NCBI RefSeq assembly: GCF_002245495.1
Contig: NZ_NQJF01000011.1
Coordinates: forward strand, 1-64,000
Direction of reading: 5' to 3'
DNA from: Oceanimonas baumannii
GTDB lineage: Bacteria > Pseudomonadota > Gammaproteobacteria > Enterobacterales > Aeromonadaceae
DNA: 64,000 nt
The notes under the pieces are model-generated. The model saw only the letters and a list, made by a program, of their open reading frames with translations. It had not been told where the DNA came from and did no database searches. Numbering within the stretch: the first letter of the stretch is position 1; each line of letters opens with the position of its first letter. A program made the translations under genes and the position numbers. Shown one piece after another: positions 37,326-47,305 of the stretch.

Positions 37326-37610
37326 TCAGGGACGACGTTCGCTGTGCCCGAGATCGCGCCCGGGCGCGATCTCGTCCCGGATACGCTGCTTGATTTCCTT
37401 GGCTTCGGGAAAACCGTCATCGGCCACCCTGCACCAGATCAGGGTGCCATCAACAAAAATCTGAAACTGTCCTTTATCTCCGGGGATAAGCGCGACTTCA
37501 CCGACCTCATCGGCAAAGGTGGACAGGATCTCCTGAGCCAGCCAGGCAGAGCGCAACAGCCAGCGGCACAGACTGCAGTAGCGTATTTCTATCCTGGGCC
37601 TGGACTGCAT
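37326..37610 (-). CDS. SelT/SelW/SelH (Rdx) family protein
   Basis: 94 residues with a thioredoxin-like redox motif CSLC near the amino end (EIRYCSLCRWLLRSAWLAQEIL), where selenoprotein W homologues carry Cys-x-x-Sec. Here both are cysteines. The second half (DKGQFQIFVDGTLIWCR..GFPEAKEIKQRIRD) is typical of the family. It starts 3 bases after the folE stop on the same strand, so the two probably share a message. The redox partner is unknown. Confidence 0.85.
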   Translation of the reverse strand: MQSRPRIEIRYCSLCRWLLRSAWLAQEILSTFADEVGEVALIPGDKGQFQIFVDGTLIWCRVADDGFPEAKEIKQRIRDEIAPGRDLGHSERRP

Positions 37611-37613
37611 GGC

Positions 37614-38267
37614 TCAACGCACACCGCGCAGAAACTCCTGACGAGTTTCCTGCCGGCTTTTGAAAATACCGCCCAATGACGTTGTGGTGGTCGTACTGGT
37701 GGCGTCCATAACCCCTCTGGCCTTCACACAGTAATGGGTGGCGGTAATGCTCACCGCAACGTCGTCGGACTCTAGCAGCGTCTGCAAGGCAAGCAGCACC
37801 TGTTGGGTCAGCCGCTCCTGAACCTGAGGCCGGCGGGCAAAGAACTGTACAATACGGTTAATCTTGGACAGGCCGATCACTTTGCCGCGGGGGATATAAG
37901 CCACCGTCGCGGTACCGTCGATGGTAACAAAATGATGTTCACAGGTGCTGGTCATGGTGATATCACGCACCTGAACCATTTCATCAACCTTCATTTTGTT
38001 ATCGATCAGGGTAATTTTGGGAAATTGAGTGTAATCCAACCCCGAGAAGATCTCCCGCACATACATCTTGGCAATACGCTGCGGCGTCTCAGCCAGGCTG
38101 TCATCTTCCAGATCCAGCCCCAGTACATCCATTACCTGGGTCATCAGGCCAGTAATCTGTTCCTGCTGCTGGGCCGTCGTCAGGTTATTGCTGCGCATCG
38201 GAGTTTCCAGGCCCCGGGCTTCCAGGGCCGAGCGGACCCGAATGGCTTCATCGCTCAATGCAGTCAT
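37614..38267 (-). CDS. folE: GTP cyclohydrolase I
   Basis: FolE makes dihydroneopterin triphosphate from GTP, the first folate step. It aligns with E. coli Fol[31 protein letters not shown] (zinc ligands C and H), [31 protein letters not shown] (second zinc cysteine). 217 residues from the ATG at 38267, which has ggagaag upstream. It is divergent from moeA, a gene for another pterin pathway. Confidence 0.96.
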   Translation of the reverse strand: MTALSDEAIRVRSALEARGLETPMRSNNLTTAQQQEQITGLMTQVMDVLGLDLEDDSLAETPQRIAKMYVREIFSGLDYTQFPKITLIDNKMKVDEMVQVRDITMTSTCEHHFVTIDGTATVAYIPRGKVIGLSKINRIVQFFARRPQVQERLTQQVLLALQTLLESDDVAVSITATHYCVKARGVMDATSTTTTTSLGGIFKSRQETRQEFLRGVR

Positions 38268-38425
38268 GATCTTCTCCGTGAGGGTATACAAGCTTTGGGC
38301 ATGTTAGTGCATTTGGGACTGGCTGTGAATGACGGAGTATCGCTCATTTTAGTGAAACCGCCATGACAATTGACACCCGGGTCTGGAATAATGCGATCAG
38401 TCCATACCATTCAGGGAGCCGGAAT

Positions 38426-39667
38426 ATGGCCATTCAGGATTGTTGCAGTCAGCCGGGCCTTCGCCCTTTTGCAGATGCCAAAGCCGATATGCTGGGGCAG
38501 CTGGAGACAATTACCGCCGCGGAGCTGGTGCCTCTTGAGCAGGCACTGAACCGGATACTGGCAGATACGGTAACCTCACCGATGGATGTACCGGCCTTTG
38601 CCAATTCAGCCATGGACGGATATGCCCTGCGAGCAGAGGATGCCAGCACCGAACAGGGACTTGAGCTTATTGGCACCAGTTTTGCCGGCCATCCGTTTAC
38701 CGGCCGGGTGGAAGCCGGTCAGTGTGTGCGTATTATGACCGGAGCCGCCCTGCCGTTGGGCACCGACAGCGTAGAAATGCAGGAAAACTGCGTGTCGGCA
38801 AACAACCGGGTGACCTTTCAGCAGCCGGTCCGGCAGGGGCAGCATGTGCGTCAGGCGGCAGAGGATGTGGCTCAGGGCGAGACCGTGTTTCAGGCCGGTA
38901 TGCGTATTAATGCCAGAGTACTGGCGGTGCTGGCTTCACTGGGGCTGGAACAGGTTTATGTACGCCGGCCGCTCAGAGTGGCCCTGCTGTCTACCGGCGA
39001 TGAACTGAAACGCCCGGGCGAATTACTGGCTCCGGGTGAAATTTATGACTCCAATCGCATCGGCCTGACAGCCATGCTGGACCGGCTGGGCGCAGAGATC
39101 ACCGATTACGGCATTATTGCCGATGATGCGGCATTGATCCGCAGCGCCTTTATCAAGGCGGCGGCCAGCCATGATGCCATTATCACGTCGGGCGGCGTAT
39201 CGGTCGGCGATGCGGATCATACCAAAACCGTACTGGAAGAAGTGGGTCGTATTGGCTTCTGGAAACTGGCAATCAAGCCCGGTAAACCCTTTGCCTTCGG
39301 CCATATTGAGCAATGCGCCTTTTTCGGTCTGCCGGGCAACCCGGTATCAGCGGCGGTGACCTTTCACCTGCTGGTGCGCCCGGCGCTGGCCAAGCTGGCC
39401 GGCGAGCAGCTCACCCCTGGCGTGATCCTGCAGGCCACCGCCCTGATGCCCTTTAAAAAGACCCCGGGGCGTATGGACTTTCAGCGTGGTCAGGTGGCTC
39501 GTCAGGCCGATGGCAGCCTGGGAGTCGTGCCGGCCGGCTCCCAAAGCTCGGCGGTCTTCAGCGCCATGGCCGAAGCCAACTGCCTGCTGCACCTGGAGCA
39601 GGACAGAGGCCAGGTGGAAAAAGGCGAAACCGTCACCCTGGAGCTGATCGACGGGCTGTACTGGTAA
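38426..39667 (+). CDS. moeA: Molybdopterin molybdenumtransferase
   Basis: MoeA inserts molybdenum into adenylylated molybdopterin. Family blocks: DVPAFANSAMDGYAL, RIMTGAALPLGTDSVEMQE, STGDEL, YDSNRIGL, TSGGVSVGDAD, and FGLPGNPVSAAVTF. 413 residues from the ATG at 38426 (E. coli 411), preceded by ggag; the upstream extension is not supported. It heads the molybdenum-related block. Confidence 0.96.
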   Translation: MAIQDCCSQPGLRPFADAKADMLGQLETITAAELVPLEQALNRILADTVTSPMDVPAFANSAMDGYALRAEDASTEQGLELIGTSFAGHPFTGRVEAGQCVRIMTGAALPLGTDSVEMQENCVSANNRVTFQQPVRQGQHVRQAAEDVAQGETVFQAGMRINARVLAVLASLGLEQVYVRRPLRVALLSTGDELKRPGELLAPGEIYDSNRIGLTAMLDRLGAEITDYGIIADDAALIRSAFIKAAASHDAIITSGGVSVGDADHTKTVLEEVGRIGFWKLAIKPGKPFAFGHIEQCAFFGLPGNPVSAAVTFHLLVRPALAKLAGEQLTPGVILQATALMPFKKTPGRMDFQRGQVARQADGSLGVVPAGSQSSAVFSAMAEANCLLHLEQDRGQVEKGETVTLELIDGLYW

Positions 39668-39671
39668 CACA

Positions 39672-39697
39672 AAGGCCCCTGCCATTGGAGGGGCCTT
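39672..39697 (+). terminator. Intrinsic terminator after moeA
   Basis: aaggcccct / aggggcctt, then ttgttctt, 5 bases after the stop. A second short hairpin resembling the ccgtcat repeat follows at 39709-39733. Confidence 0.75.
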
Positions 39698-39764
39698 GTT
39701 CTTGTTAGCCGTCATGCCGGCTGAAGGCCGGTATCACCCTCGCCTGTTCCTCAGTCATCGCAAC

Positions 39765-40205
39765 CTACCATTTCTTGGCCGCATCGGTGTCACTGTCTTT
39801 GGCCTCCACCCAGCGTTCACCGTCAGCGGTACGCTCCTTTTTCCAGAAAGGAGCGCGGGTTTTCAGGTAGTCCATAATGAAATGGCAGGCGGCAAACGCC
39901 GCTTCCCGGTGTTGGCTGGCCACGCCCACAAACACGATCTGATCCCCCAGCGCCAGCGCACCGACCCGGTGAATAACCCGACACTCCAGCAGCGGCCAGC
40001 GCTGTTTTGCCTCGGCCACAATTTGCTGCAGGGCATGTTCGGTCATACCCGGATAGTGCTCCAGGGTCATGCCGCTGACCACACTTCCCTGATTCATGTC
40101 GCGCACCTTGCCCACAAAGGTGACCACGGCGCCGGTCTGGTGAGACTGACTGAGAGCGGCGTATTCGGTGGCAAGGCAAAAGTCGTCGGTCTGTACCCGA
40201 ATCAT
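39765..40205 (-). CDS. moaE: Molybdopterin synthase large subunit
   Basis: MoaE with MoaD converts cyclic pyranopterin monophosphate to molybdopterin. It contains GAVVTFVGKVRDMNQG, LEHYPGMTE, HRVGAL, REAAFAACHFIMDYLKTRAPFWKKE. 146 residues from the ATG at 40205, one base after the moaD stop. It is the last gene of moaBCDE. Confidence 0.95.
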   Translation of the reverse strand: MIRVQTDDFCLATEYAALSQSHQTGAVVTFVGKVRDMNQGSVVSGMTLEHYPGMTEHALQQIVAEAKQRWPLLECRVIHRVGALALGDQIVFVGVASQHREAAFAACHFIMDYLKTRAPFWKKERTADGERWVEAKDSDTDAAKKW

Positions 40206-40206
40206 C

Positions 40207-40452
40207 TCAGCCTCCGGTAACCGGCGGAAAAAACGCCACTTCGTCGCCACTTGTCAAGGCAGTAGCCGAGCTGGCCATTTCATGGTTCACCGCCACCAGC
40301 AGGTTGTGATCGGCAAACACCCTGGCCCAGTTGTCATTACGCTTTGCCAGGTGTGTCCGCAGGCTGGAAACATCAGCGAACTCAGCCTGCAACGCCAGCT
40401 CATCCATGCCCAGCTGTTCCCGCACTCGGGCAAAAAATACCACTTTAATCAT
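40207..40452 (-). CDS. moaD: Molybdopterin synthase sulfur carrier subunit
   Basis: An 81-residue ubiquitin-fold protein that ends in the diagnostic Gly-Gly (FPPVTGG), which becomes a thiocarboxylate. Its ATG overlaps the moaC stop by 4 bases. Confidence 0.95.
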   Translation of the reverse strand: MIKVVFFARVREQLGMDELALQAEFADVSSLRTHLAKRNDNWARVFADHNLLVAVNHEMASSATALTSGDEVAFFPPVTGG

Positions 40453-40925
40453 TTGGCTTTAAACTCCCCGGACTTGCCGCCCCGCTTTTCCAGCAGGCGC
40501 ACACCTTCAATCAGCATATCTTTCTGCACCGCCTTGCACATGTCGTAAATGGTCAGTGCCGCTACCGAGGCGGCGGTCAGTGCTTCCATCTCGACGCCGG
40601 TCTGGCCCGACAGTTTACAGTAGCTTTCAATCCGGACCCCGCCCCGGGCACTGTCGGGCTCGAGTTTAACCTCCACCTTGGACAGCGCCAGCGGGTGGCA
40701 CAGCGGGATCAAGTCGGACGTTTTCTTGGCCGCCATAATGCCGGCAATGCGGGCGGTGGCAAACACGTCGCCCTTGTGATGCCGGCCTTCCACGATAAGC
40801 GCCAGCGTGTCGGGAGCCATCAGCACCCACGCCTCGGCTCTGGCCTCCCGACTGGTCACTGCCTTGTCGCTCACGTCCACCATATTGGCTTCACCAGACG
40901 CATTAATGTGGGTCAGTTGGTTCAT
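40449..40925 (-). CDS. moaC: Cyclic pyranopterin monophosphate synthase
   Basis: MoaC completes cPMP formation after MoaA. Conserved [25 protein letters not shown]-type start, [12 protein letters not shown] and [23 protein letters not shown] are visible. 158 residues. It lies 3 bases after moaB and overlaps moaD by 4 bases. Confidence 0.96.
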   Translation of the reverse strand: MNQLTHINASGEANMVDVSDKAVTSREARAEAWVLMAPDTLALIVEGRHHKGDVFATARIAGIMAAKKTSDLIPLCHPLALSKVEVKLEPDSARGGVRIESYCKLSGQTGVEMEALTAASVAALTIYDMCKAVQKDMLIEGVRLLEKRGGKSGEFKAK

Positions 40926-40928
40926 GAG

Positions 40929-41438
40929 TTACACCAGGTGCTGTACAAAGTTACAGGGCTTGTGACGGGCATCGAGTTGCTCGGCAAGAATGCCGTTCCA
41001 GCCAGTGCGACAGGCCCCGGTGGAGCCCGGCAGACAGAACACTGCCGTCCGGTTGGCCAGACCGCCGAGCGCACGGCTTTGTACGGTGGAAGTGCCCAGC
41101 TCCTGATAAGTGATATGGCGGAACAACTCACCAAAACCGTCAATCTGGGTATCGAGCAGTGGCCCTACCGCCTCAGGGGTGGTATCGCGACCGGTAAAAC
41201 CGGTACCGCCGGTGATGATCACGACTTGCACTTCCGGGCTGGCTATCCAGCGTGAGATCAGTGCCCGGATCTGATACTTATCGTCTTTTAAAATCGCTTT
41301 TTCCACGAGATTGTGACCGGCACCGGTCAGCGCTTCCGCCAGAAAGCGGCCGGAAGTATCACTGTCTTCGGTTCGGGTGTCAGACACGGTCAGCACCGCG
41401 ATATTAAGCGGTACCAGCTCCTGGCTTGCATGACTCAT
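40929..41438 (-). CDS. moaB: Molybdenum cofactor biosynthesis protein B
   Basis: A MogA/MoaB-fold protein of 169 residues with TVSDTRTEDSDTSG, ITGGTGFTGRDTTPEA and LPGSTGACRTGWN. E. coli MoaB is not essential for cofactor formation; homologues bind molybdopterin. aaggtg lies before the ATG. It is the first gene of moaBCDE and starts 129 bases after the end of napC. Confidence 0.95.
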   Translation of the reverse strand: MSHASQELVPLNIAVLTVSDTRTEDSDTSGRFLAEALTGAGHNLVEKAILKDDKYQIRALISRWIASPEVQVVIITGGTGFTGRDTTPEAVGPLLDTQIDGFGELFRHITYQELGTSTVQSRALGGLANRTAVFCLPGSTGACRTGWNGILAEQLDARHKPCNFVQHLV

Positions 41439-41513
41439 AGGGTCACCTTAATCCTTTTATTTGAAAATACTCTGGGGCATTGTTCCTGCTGGGCGGCGGC
41501 GGGTCAAGCCCGT

Positions 41514-41545
41514 AAAAAAGCCCGTGGCCATATTGCCACAGGCTG
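41514..41545 (-). terminator. Intrinsic terminator after napC
   Basis: Leftward, agcc-gtggc / gccac-ggct is followed by six T's. It separates napC from moaB, so the two operons are probably distinct. Confidence 0.78.
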
Positions 41546-41567
41546 ATTGCCACTGCATGGTTCGGGA

Positions 41568-42161
41568 TCAGAATCCGCTCACTCCCGTCATATCGGGTAA
41601 CCGGTGTGCGATACCTTTATGGCAGTCAATGCAGGTTTTCTCACCACTGGCCAGGGATGTGGAGTGGGCTTCAGCGGCCCGGTTACCCTGCACACTGAAG
41701 TCCATATAGTCAAAGTTGTGGCAGTTACGGCATTCCCGGGAGTCAGTTTCCTTCATCCGCTGCCACTCCCGTCCGGCCATATACCGGCGGTGAACTTCAA
41801 ACTTCTCGGGCGTGTCGATAATACCGGTAATTTTGCCCCATACTTCCTTGGAAGCAGCAATCTTGCGCACTATCTTGTGGGTCCATTCATGCGGCACATG
41901 ACAGTCCGGACAACTGGCGCGCACGCCGGAGCGGTTGGCATAGTGAATGGTGTCCCGGTATTCCTGATACACGTTGTCACGCATTTCATGGCAGCTGATG
42001 CAAAACGTTTCGGTGTTGGTCATCTCCAGCGCAGTGTTAAAGCCCCCCCAGAAGATGATCCCGCCGATAAAACCCAGCAACAGTACCAGTCCGGCAGCAG
42101 CCCGCGCCGGTGTGCGGAACACCTGCCACAATCTCCTGAGCAGTCCGTTGTTGTTCGCCAT
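41568..42161 (-). CDS. napC: Cytochrome c NapC (quinol dehydrogenase)
   Basis: NapC takes electrons from the quinol pool to NapAB. A single amino-terminal membrane helix (about residues 19-40) is followed by four heme motifs CISCH, CPDCH, CRNCH and CIDCH of the NapC/NirT family. 197 residues. It is the last gene of napFDABC, 9 bases after napB. Confidence 0.96.
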   Translation of the reverse strand: MANNNGLLRRLWQVFRTPARAAAGLVLLLGFIGGIIFWGGFNTALEMTNTETFCISCHEMRDNVYQEYRDTIHYANRSGVRASCPDCHVPHEWTHKIVRKIAASKEVWGKITGIIDTPEKFEVHRRYMAGREWQRMKETDSRECRNCHNFDYMDFSVQGNRAAEAHSTSLASGEKTCIDCHKGIAHRLPDMTGVSGF

Positions 42162-42170
42162 GAGGCCTCC

Positions 42171-42620
42171 TTAGCGCAATGACTCAACCGGCATGAAGGT
42201 GTTCTCCACCAACAGCCCGGCACCGGTCTGGGGCACGTGGCACTGCTGACAGAAATAACGCCGCGGACTGATATCGCTCAGGGTCAGACCGTCCCGGTTT
42301 TCATAATGGGTCGGGCTGACCCGGGGGGCATTGCGTTCGGTGGCATTCTTCCAGCCGTGACACGAAAGACACTGATTAACCTTGAGATCCACTTCATAGT
42401 CCCGCACCTGATGCGGGATCAGTGGCGGCTGATGAATGTACACCCTGTCCTGAATACCCTGGTCTTTAAGCGGATCTTCAATACGCGCCGGTGCCGGGTC
42501 CTGATCCAGTGCCATCTGGCCACGCAGGGAACCGAGGTTACCGGCACCGGAGGCAGCCACGGCCAGTCCCGACAGGACCAGCAGCGGGGCGATAAGATAT
42601 CTTGCGGTGATGGTCATCAT
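42171..42620 (-). CDS. napB: Diheme cytochrome NapB
   Basis: The small periplasmic subunit that passes electrons to NapA. It has a signal peptide in the first 25 or so residues and two heme sites, CLSCHG and CQQCHV. RVYIHQPPLIPHQVRDYEVDLKVNQCLSCH-type sequence is typical of NapB. 149 residues. Confidence 0.95.
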   Translation of the reverse strand: MMTITARYLIAPLLVLSGLAVAASGAGNLGSLRGQMALDQDPAPARIEDPLKDQGIQDRVYIHQPPLIPHQVRDYEVDLKVNQCLSCHGWKNATERNAPRVSPTHYENRDGLTLSDISPRRYFCQQCHVPQTGAGLLVENTFMPVESLR

Positions 42621-42647
42621 CTGTTCTCCACCTTGCTCACGGGTCGG

Positions 42648-45137
42648 TCAGGCCTTGGTGACTCTGACGGCACATTTCTTGTAATCGGTTTCCTTGGACA
42701 GCGGACAGGTCGCATCCAGGGTCAGGCGATTAATCAGCTGGCTTTCATCAAACCAGGGAACGAACACCAGCCCTTGTGGCGGCCGGTTGCGGCCCCGAGT
42801 TTCCAGCCGGGTTTTCATCTCACCCCGGCGGGATGCCACCACCACCTCATCCCCCCGGCGCAGCCCCCGGGAAGCGGCATCGTCCGGATGCATAAACACC
42901 TGAGCTGCCGGGTACGAACGGTGCAGCTCGGGCACCCGCCGGGTCATGGAGCCGGAGTGCCAGTGCTCCAGTACCCGGCCGGTGGACAGCCAGAGATCGA
43001 ACTCGTCATCGGGCTCTTCCGCCGCCGGCTCGTAGGGCAAGGCAAAAATCACCGCCTTGTGGTCTTTATGGCCGTAAAACTGCACCCCGCTGCCCGCTTC
43101 CACGTAAGGGTCGTAACCTTCCCGGTAACGCCACAGGGTTTCCTCGCCATTCACCACCGGCCAGCGCAGACCACGCTCCTGGTGATAACGGTCATAGGGC
43201 GCCAGATCGTGCGCATGACCCCGGCCAAACCCGGCGTATTCCTCAAACAGCCCCTTTTGTACGTAAAAACCGAAGTGATCCCGCTCGTCATTTAACTCAT
43301 TCTTGCAGTCCTCGGCGGGGAACCGGTCGACCTGGCCGTTTTTAAACAGCACCTCATAAAGAGACTTGCCCTGATATTCCGGCATTTTCGCCAATAGCTC
43401 TTCGGGCCAGACCTCTTCCATGGTGAAGCGCTTGGAAAATTCCATCAGCTGCCACAGATCCGAGCGTGCACCCTCAGGGGCCTTCACCTGCTGATACCAC
43501 ACCTGAGTCCGCCGCTCTGCATTGCCATAGCCCCCTTCCTTTTCCACCCACATGGCGGTAGGCAACACCAGATCCGCCGCCTGTGCGGTGACAGTGGGAT
43601 AAGGCTCGGACACCACCACGAAATTCTCGGGGTGACGGTAACCGGGCAGACTCTCTTCGTTCATGTTGGCCGCCGCCTGCATGTTGTTGTTACACATGAC
43701 CCAGTAAGCATTAAGCTTGCCGTCCTTGAGCATGCGGTTTTGCAGCACCGCGTGGTAACCCGGCTTGGGATTAATGGTGCCCTCGGGCAGCTTCCAGATC
43801 TTTTCCGCCACAACGCGATGCTCAGGGTTGGCCACCACCATGTCGGCGGGCAGGCGGTGAGCAAAGGTGCCCACTTCCCGGGCAGTACCGCAGGCGGAGG
43901 GCTGGCCGGTCAGGGAAAACGGACTGTTGCCAGGCTCGGAAATCTTGCCGGTCAGCAAATGAATGTTGTAGACCATATTGTTGGCCCAAGTGCCCCGGGT
44001 ATGCTGGTTAAAGCCCATGGTCCAGAATGACACCACCTTGGTGGCAGGATCCGCATAAGCAGCTGCCAGCGCTTCCAGCCGCTCGGCAGGCACGCCGGAA
44101 AGGCTGGCTACGGTATCGACATCATAGTCGGCAACAAACGCGGCAAACTCTTCAAAGCTCATGGGGCTGGAGGCCCCCGAGTCGGGGTGAGCTGCTGCTG
44201 CCTGGCGTGGATGTGCAGGCCGCAGACCATAGCCGATGTCGTCTTCACCCTTGGCAAAACGCACATGGCGGCTTACAAAGCCCTGATTCACCTGGCCGGT
44301 TGTAATGATGTAATGGGCAATATAGTTAAGAATCGCCAGATCGGTCTGGGGTCGGAATACCATGCCGTTGTCGGCCAGTTCAAAGCTGCGGTGCTCGAAA
44401 GTGGATAGAACGTGCACCTGTACATGGGGCGTGCTCAAGCGACGATCGGTCAGCCGGGACCAGAGAATGGGGTGCATTTCCGCCATGTTGGAGCCCCACA
44501 ACACAAACGCGTCGGTGGCTTCAATGTCGTCATAACAGCCCATGGGCTCATCCATGCCAAAGGTCCGCATAAAGCCGGCCACCGCCGAGGCCATACAGTG
44601 GCGGGCGTTAGGATCCAGATTGTTGGTGCGGAAACCGGCCTTGAATAACTTGGCCGCGGCGTAGCCTTCCATAATGGTCCATTGGCCGGAGCCAAACATG
44701 CCCACCGCTTCGGGACCTTTGGCCTTCAGCGCTGCTTTCCATTTTTCGGCCATGATATCGAAGGCCCGCTCCCAGCTGACGGGCGTAAATTCACCGTGTT
44801 TATCATATTCGCCGTTCGTCATACGCAGCAGCGGTGTGGTCAGCCGGTCCTTGCCGTACATGATCTTTGATAAAAAGTAACCCTTGATGCAGTTCAGTCC
44901 CCGGTTTACCGGGGCCTTGGGATCCCCCTGGGTGGCCACCACCTTGCCATTTTGTGAGCCCACTAACACGGAGCAGCCGGTACCGCAGAACCGGCAGGGT
45001 GCCTTGTCCCATTTGATGGCGGTTTCATCCCGGCTGGTAATCAGATTGGTGGCTCCGGCCGGCAACGCCAGTCCGGCGGCAGCGGCGGCTGCAGCCACGG
45101 CATTGGCTTTCATAAAATCGCGACGATTCAGTGTCAT
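42648..45137 (-). CDS. napA: Periplasmic nitrate reductase catalytic subunit
   Basis: NapA reduces nitrate to nitrite with bis-MGD molybdenum and one [4Fe-4S] cluster. The Tat signal is at the start ([19 protein letters not shown]), the cluster cysteines are at about 48, 51, 55 and 83, and the molybdenum-ligand cysteine is near 181 ([10 protein letters not shown]). 829 residues, as in E. coli (828). Its start overlaps napD by 4 bases. Confidence 0.98.
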   Translation of the reverse strand: MTLNRRDFMKANAVAAAAAAAGLALPAGATNLITSRDETAIKWDKAPCRFCGTGCSVLVGSQNGKVVATQGDPKAPVNRGLNCIKGYFLSKIMYGKDRLTTPLLRMTNGEYDKHGEFTPVSWERAFDIMAEKWKAALKAKGPEAVGMFGSGQWTIMEGYAAAKLFKAGFRTNNLDPNARHCMASAVAGFMRTFGMDEPMGCYDDIEATDAFVLWGSNMAEMHPILWSRLTDRRLSTPHVQVHVLSTFEHRSFELADNGMVFRPQTDLAILNYIAHYIITTGQVNQGFVSRHVRFAKGEDDIGYGLRPAHPRQAAAAHPDSGASSPMSFEEFAAFVADYDVDTVASLSGVPAERLEALAAAYADPATKVVSFWTMGFNQHTRGTWANNMVYNIHLLTGKISEPGNSPFSLTGQPSACGTAREVGTFAHRLPADMVVANPEHRVVAEKIWKLPEGTINPKPGYHAVLQNRMLKDGKLNAYWVMCNNNMQAAANMNEESLPGYRHPENFVVVSEPYPTVTAQAADLVLPTAMWVEKEGGYGNAERRTQVWYQQVKAPEGARSDLWQLMEFSKRFTMEEVWPEELLAKMPEYQGKSLYEVLFKNGQVDRFPAEDCKNELNDERDHFGFYVQKGLFEEYAGFGRGHAHDLAPYDRYHQERGLRWPVVNGEETLWRYREGYDPYVEAGSGVQFYGHKDHKAVIFALPYEPAAEEPDDEFDLWLSTGRVLEHWHSGSMTRRVPELHRSYPAAQVFMHPDDAASRGLRRGDEVVVASRRGEMKTRLETRGRNRPPQGLVFVPWFDESQLINRLTLDATCPLSKETDYKKCAVRVTKA

Positions 45138-45403
45138 GCTGGCTCCTTGCCGGGCTCAAGCTCGGCAAACTCATGATAAATCAGGGTGGTGGAAAGAATG
45201 CCGTCCATCAGGGCAATGATGTCGATGTGCTCAACAATGTGCTGCTGGCCAGGCCCCTCCAGAGACACCACCAGCTTCCCCTGTTCACTACTGACCGGTA
45301 CCTCGGCACCGGTCAGTTGCTCAATGGCATTAATGACAGCCCGCCTGAATTCGGGCCGGCAATGCACCACCAGACTGGCCACATGCCACTCATGCTCCTT
45401 CAT
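45134..45403 (-). CDS. napD: NapA maturation chaperone NapD
   Basis: NapD binds the Tat signal of NapA. The 89-residue protein starts with [14 protein letters not shown] and continues with a ferredoxin-like fold ([19 protein letters not shown]). Four-base overlaps with both napF and napA mean the operon is tightly coupled. Confidence 0.92.
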   Translation of the reverse strand: MKEHEWHVASLVVHCRPEFRRAVINAIEQLTGAEVPVSSEQGKLVVSLEGPGQQHIVEHIDIIALMDGILSTTLIYHEFAELEPGKEPA

Positions 45404-45900
45404 GCTTGCTCCTCCTTCACCATGCCGATGGCACTCACCGGGCAGACTGCCACGCAGCCACCACAGCCGTTGCAGGCATCCTTATTCAGCTCAGGTACAG
45501 CCAGGCCTCCCAGCCGGGGGCTGAAACGAATCGCGGCAGGCTCGCAGCCGTCTTCACAGCTGCGGCAATGCACGCCCTGATACGCCAGGCAGGCATGTTC
45601 AAAGACGACATGCTGATGCCAGGGAGGTGTTGTTTCGGGGTGAAACAGGGGCTCCGCACAGGCCATGGCGCAGTCGCCACAAAACGTGCACGCTCCCCGG
45701 GTAAAATCAATGGCCGGAAAGCCACCGTCGGCATTGACAATGATATGTTCAGGACAGGCGTTCACGCAGTCGCCACAGCGGCTGCAACGGTCGGTAAATT
45801 GCGCCCACGACACCGTCCAGGGCAACGCCTGAACGGGAAGACCGGTACCTGCCCCGCCCCTGAGCAAGCGCCGTCGAGATAAATCGGGAGTGCTATCCAT
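45400..45900 (-). CDS. napF: Ferredoxin-type protein NapF
   Basis: NapF assists assembly of the NapA iron-sulfur cluster. Four cysteine-rich sites are visible: CSRCGDCVNACP, CTFCGDCAMACA, CRSCEDGCEP and CNGCGGCVAVCP. An RRRLL stretch near the start resembles the family. 166 residues. It is the first gene of the operon, 195 bases after moaA, with an FNR-like box upstream. Confidence 0.95.
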   Translation of the reverse strand: MDSTPDLSRRRLLRGGAGTGLPVQALPWTVSWAQFTDRCSRCGDCVNACPEHIIVNADGGFPAIDFTRGACTFCGDCAMACAEPLFHPETTPPWHQHVVFEHACLAYQGVHCRSCEDGCEPAAIRFSPRLGGLAVPELNKDACNGCGGCVAVCPVSAIGMVKEEQA

Positions 45901-46035
45901 ATGGCCCTCATCTCTTGTACCAATCTACCAATGTAGCCGGAATGTTAAGCTGTAAGTCTAATCCAGATTCCTGGTTACAGAGTATGAAAAGGCAAGACCG
46001 GAAGGCATGACAAAAATAAGAAAATCGAAGGAGGT

Positions 46036-46049
46036 TTGAGCAGGGTCAA
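46036..46049. promoter_or_regulatory. FNR-like site upstream of napF
   Basis: TTGAG-CAGG-GTCAA matches the FNR pattern TTGAT-N4-ATCAA at all eight outer positions. At the class II distance (-41.5) transcription would start near 46001, about 100 bases before napF. FNR activates nap in E. coli. Confidence 0.6.
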
Positions 46050-46095
46050 ATTGAGGGCGGTCGTCAGCACAACCGCCGTGGTGAAATTGCTGGTA

Positions 46096-47076
46096 TCAGC
46101 CGCCGATGGAAGCCAGATGGGGAGTCATACCACTCTGACCCTGATGCAGAAAATGAGTGGCTTTTTTGTCGGCCAGCGCTTCACGCAAACGTCGCTGCAA
46201 CGCGGCCTGCTGTCCCTTGTGCTGCAGTAAGTCTCGCAGCTCCACCCCGTACTCACCAAACAAGCACAGGTGCAACTTACCCAGAGCCGAGACCCTGAGC
46301 CGGTTACAGCTGGCACAAAAGTCCTGGGCGTAGGGCATGATAAGACCGATCTCCCCCACATAATCCGGGTGCCAGAACACCTCAGCCGGACCGTCGTTGT
46401 GGGCCCGAACCCTTTGCTGCCAGCCCGACTCAAGCAGTTTTTCCTTAATGGCAGCCCCGCGGACATGGTGACGCTCAAACAATTGGTCCATCTCACCGGT
46501 CTGCATCAGCTCAATAAAGCGCAGCTGAATTGGGTTGGATTTTATCCAGGCCAGGAACTGCCCCAGTTCACCGTCGTTGAGACCGCGCATCAGCACGGTA
46601 TTCACCTTTACCTGCTCAAAGCCGGCAGCAAAGGCAGCCTCAATGCCCGCCATGACCTCATGAAAGCGGTTCTGTCCGGTGATCTGGTGAAACATGCGCG
46701 GATCGAGGCTGTCCAGGCTCACGTTAATGGCATCAAGACCGGCACTACGCCAGTCTGCTACCCGCTCCGCCATACGGTAACCGTTGGTGGTGGTGGCTAC
46801 CTTGCGAATTCCCGGGGTTGAAGCCACGGCTTCAATAATGTCGGTAAAATCCCGGCGCATGGAAGGCTCGCCACCGGTAATACGCACCTTGTTGGTGCCC
46901 ATGGTGGCAAAGGCCTGAGTAATATGGCGAATTTCATCCAGGGTCAGAAAGGTTTTCCGGCCATCAGGACGGTAACCATCGGGCAGACAGTACTGGCAAC
47001 GAAAATTGCAGACGTCGGTCACCGACAGCCGCAAATAATGAAACTTGCGCGCGAATGCGTCTTGTAACTCCAGCAT
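46096..47076 (-). CDS. moaA: GTP 3',8-cyclase MoaA
   Basis: A radical-SAM enzyme that starts molybdopterin synthesis from GTP. The amino-terminal cluster is CNFRCQYC and the carboxy-terminal one includes [20 protein letters not shown]; the protein ends in GG (HLASIGG), which is needed for activity. 326 residues from the ATG at 47076, which has aaagg upstream. A predicted Moco riboswitch fills its leader. A weak hairpin (46053-46077) lies after the stop. Confidence 0.97.
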   Translation of the reverse strand: MLELQDAFARKFHYLRLSVTDVCNFRCQYCLPDGYRPDGRKTFLTLDEIRHITQAFATMGTNKVRITGGEPSMRRDFTDIIEAVASTPGIRKVATTTNGYRMAERVADWRSAGLDAINVSLDSLDPRMFHQITGQNRFHEVMAGIEAAFAAGFEQVKVNTVLMRGLNDGELGQFLAWIKSNPIQLRFIELMQTGEMDQLFERHHVRGAAIKEKLLESGWQQRVRAHNDGPAEVFWHPDYVGEIGLIMPYAQDFCASCNRLRVSALGKLHLCLFGEYGVELRDLLQHKGQQAALQRRLREALADKKATHFLHQGQSGMTPHLASIGG

Positions 47077-47089
47077 AAACACCTTTCCA

Positions 47090-47195
47090 AAATGGGAGGC
47101 GACACCATTTCTGATGGCACCCTTACGGGCCTTTCTGACCCGAGCGGTCCGGTCACCCTATTGAAGCATCAACGTAGGTGTAGCGGACTCGGAGT
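47090..47195 (-). ncRNA. Molybdenum cofactor riboswitch upstream of moaA
   Basis: Read on the minus strand, the leader carries actccgag at the 5' end, gggtgaccgg in the middle and ggtgtcgcctccc at the 3' end, in the order and spacing of the Moco RNA motif found before moaA operons. The 3' end is 14 bases before the start codon, where it could hide the aaagg ribosome-binding site. In E. coli the element lowers moaA expression when cofactor is plentiful. Confidence 0.8.
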
Positions 47196-47305
47196 TTGTA
47201 AAAATTGTGTATCTTCAGCTTCACCTTAGGTGTAAACATAGCTTCAGTTCAAGAAATATTTACACTGATTTCAACACCGGCTTTCCTCGGACATCACACC
47301 AAAAA
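47196..47305. other. moaA promoter region upstream of the riboswitch
   Basis: AT-rich, no open frame supported. It contains the palindrome cacct-t-aggtg (47222-47232). It must hold the leftward moaA promoter; several weak -10/-35 candidates exist and none stands out. Confidence 0.45.

Noticed and set aside
38671-38688. Consensus sigma54 promoter TGGCAC-N5-TTGC
   Set aside because: The spacing is perfect, but it lies inside the moeA coding sequence in conserved residues, with no gene or operator positioned to use it. Probably chance.
45918-45932. Two TACCAAT heptamers resembling NarL/NarP sites near napF
   Set aside because: They are direct rather than inverted, spaced by one base, and lie in the presumed transcribed leader, unlike functional 7-2-7 NarP sites.
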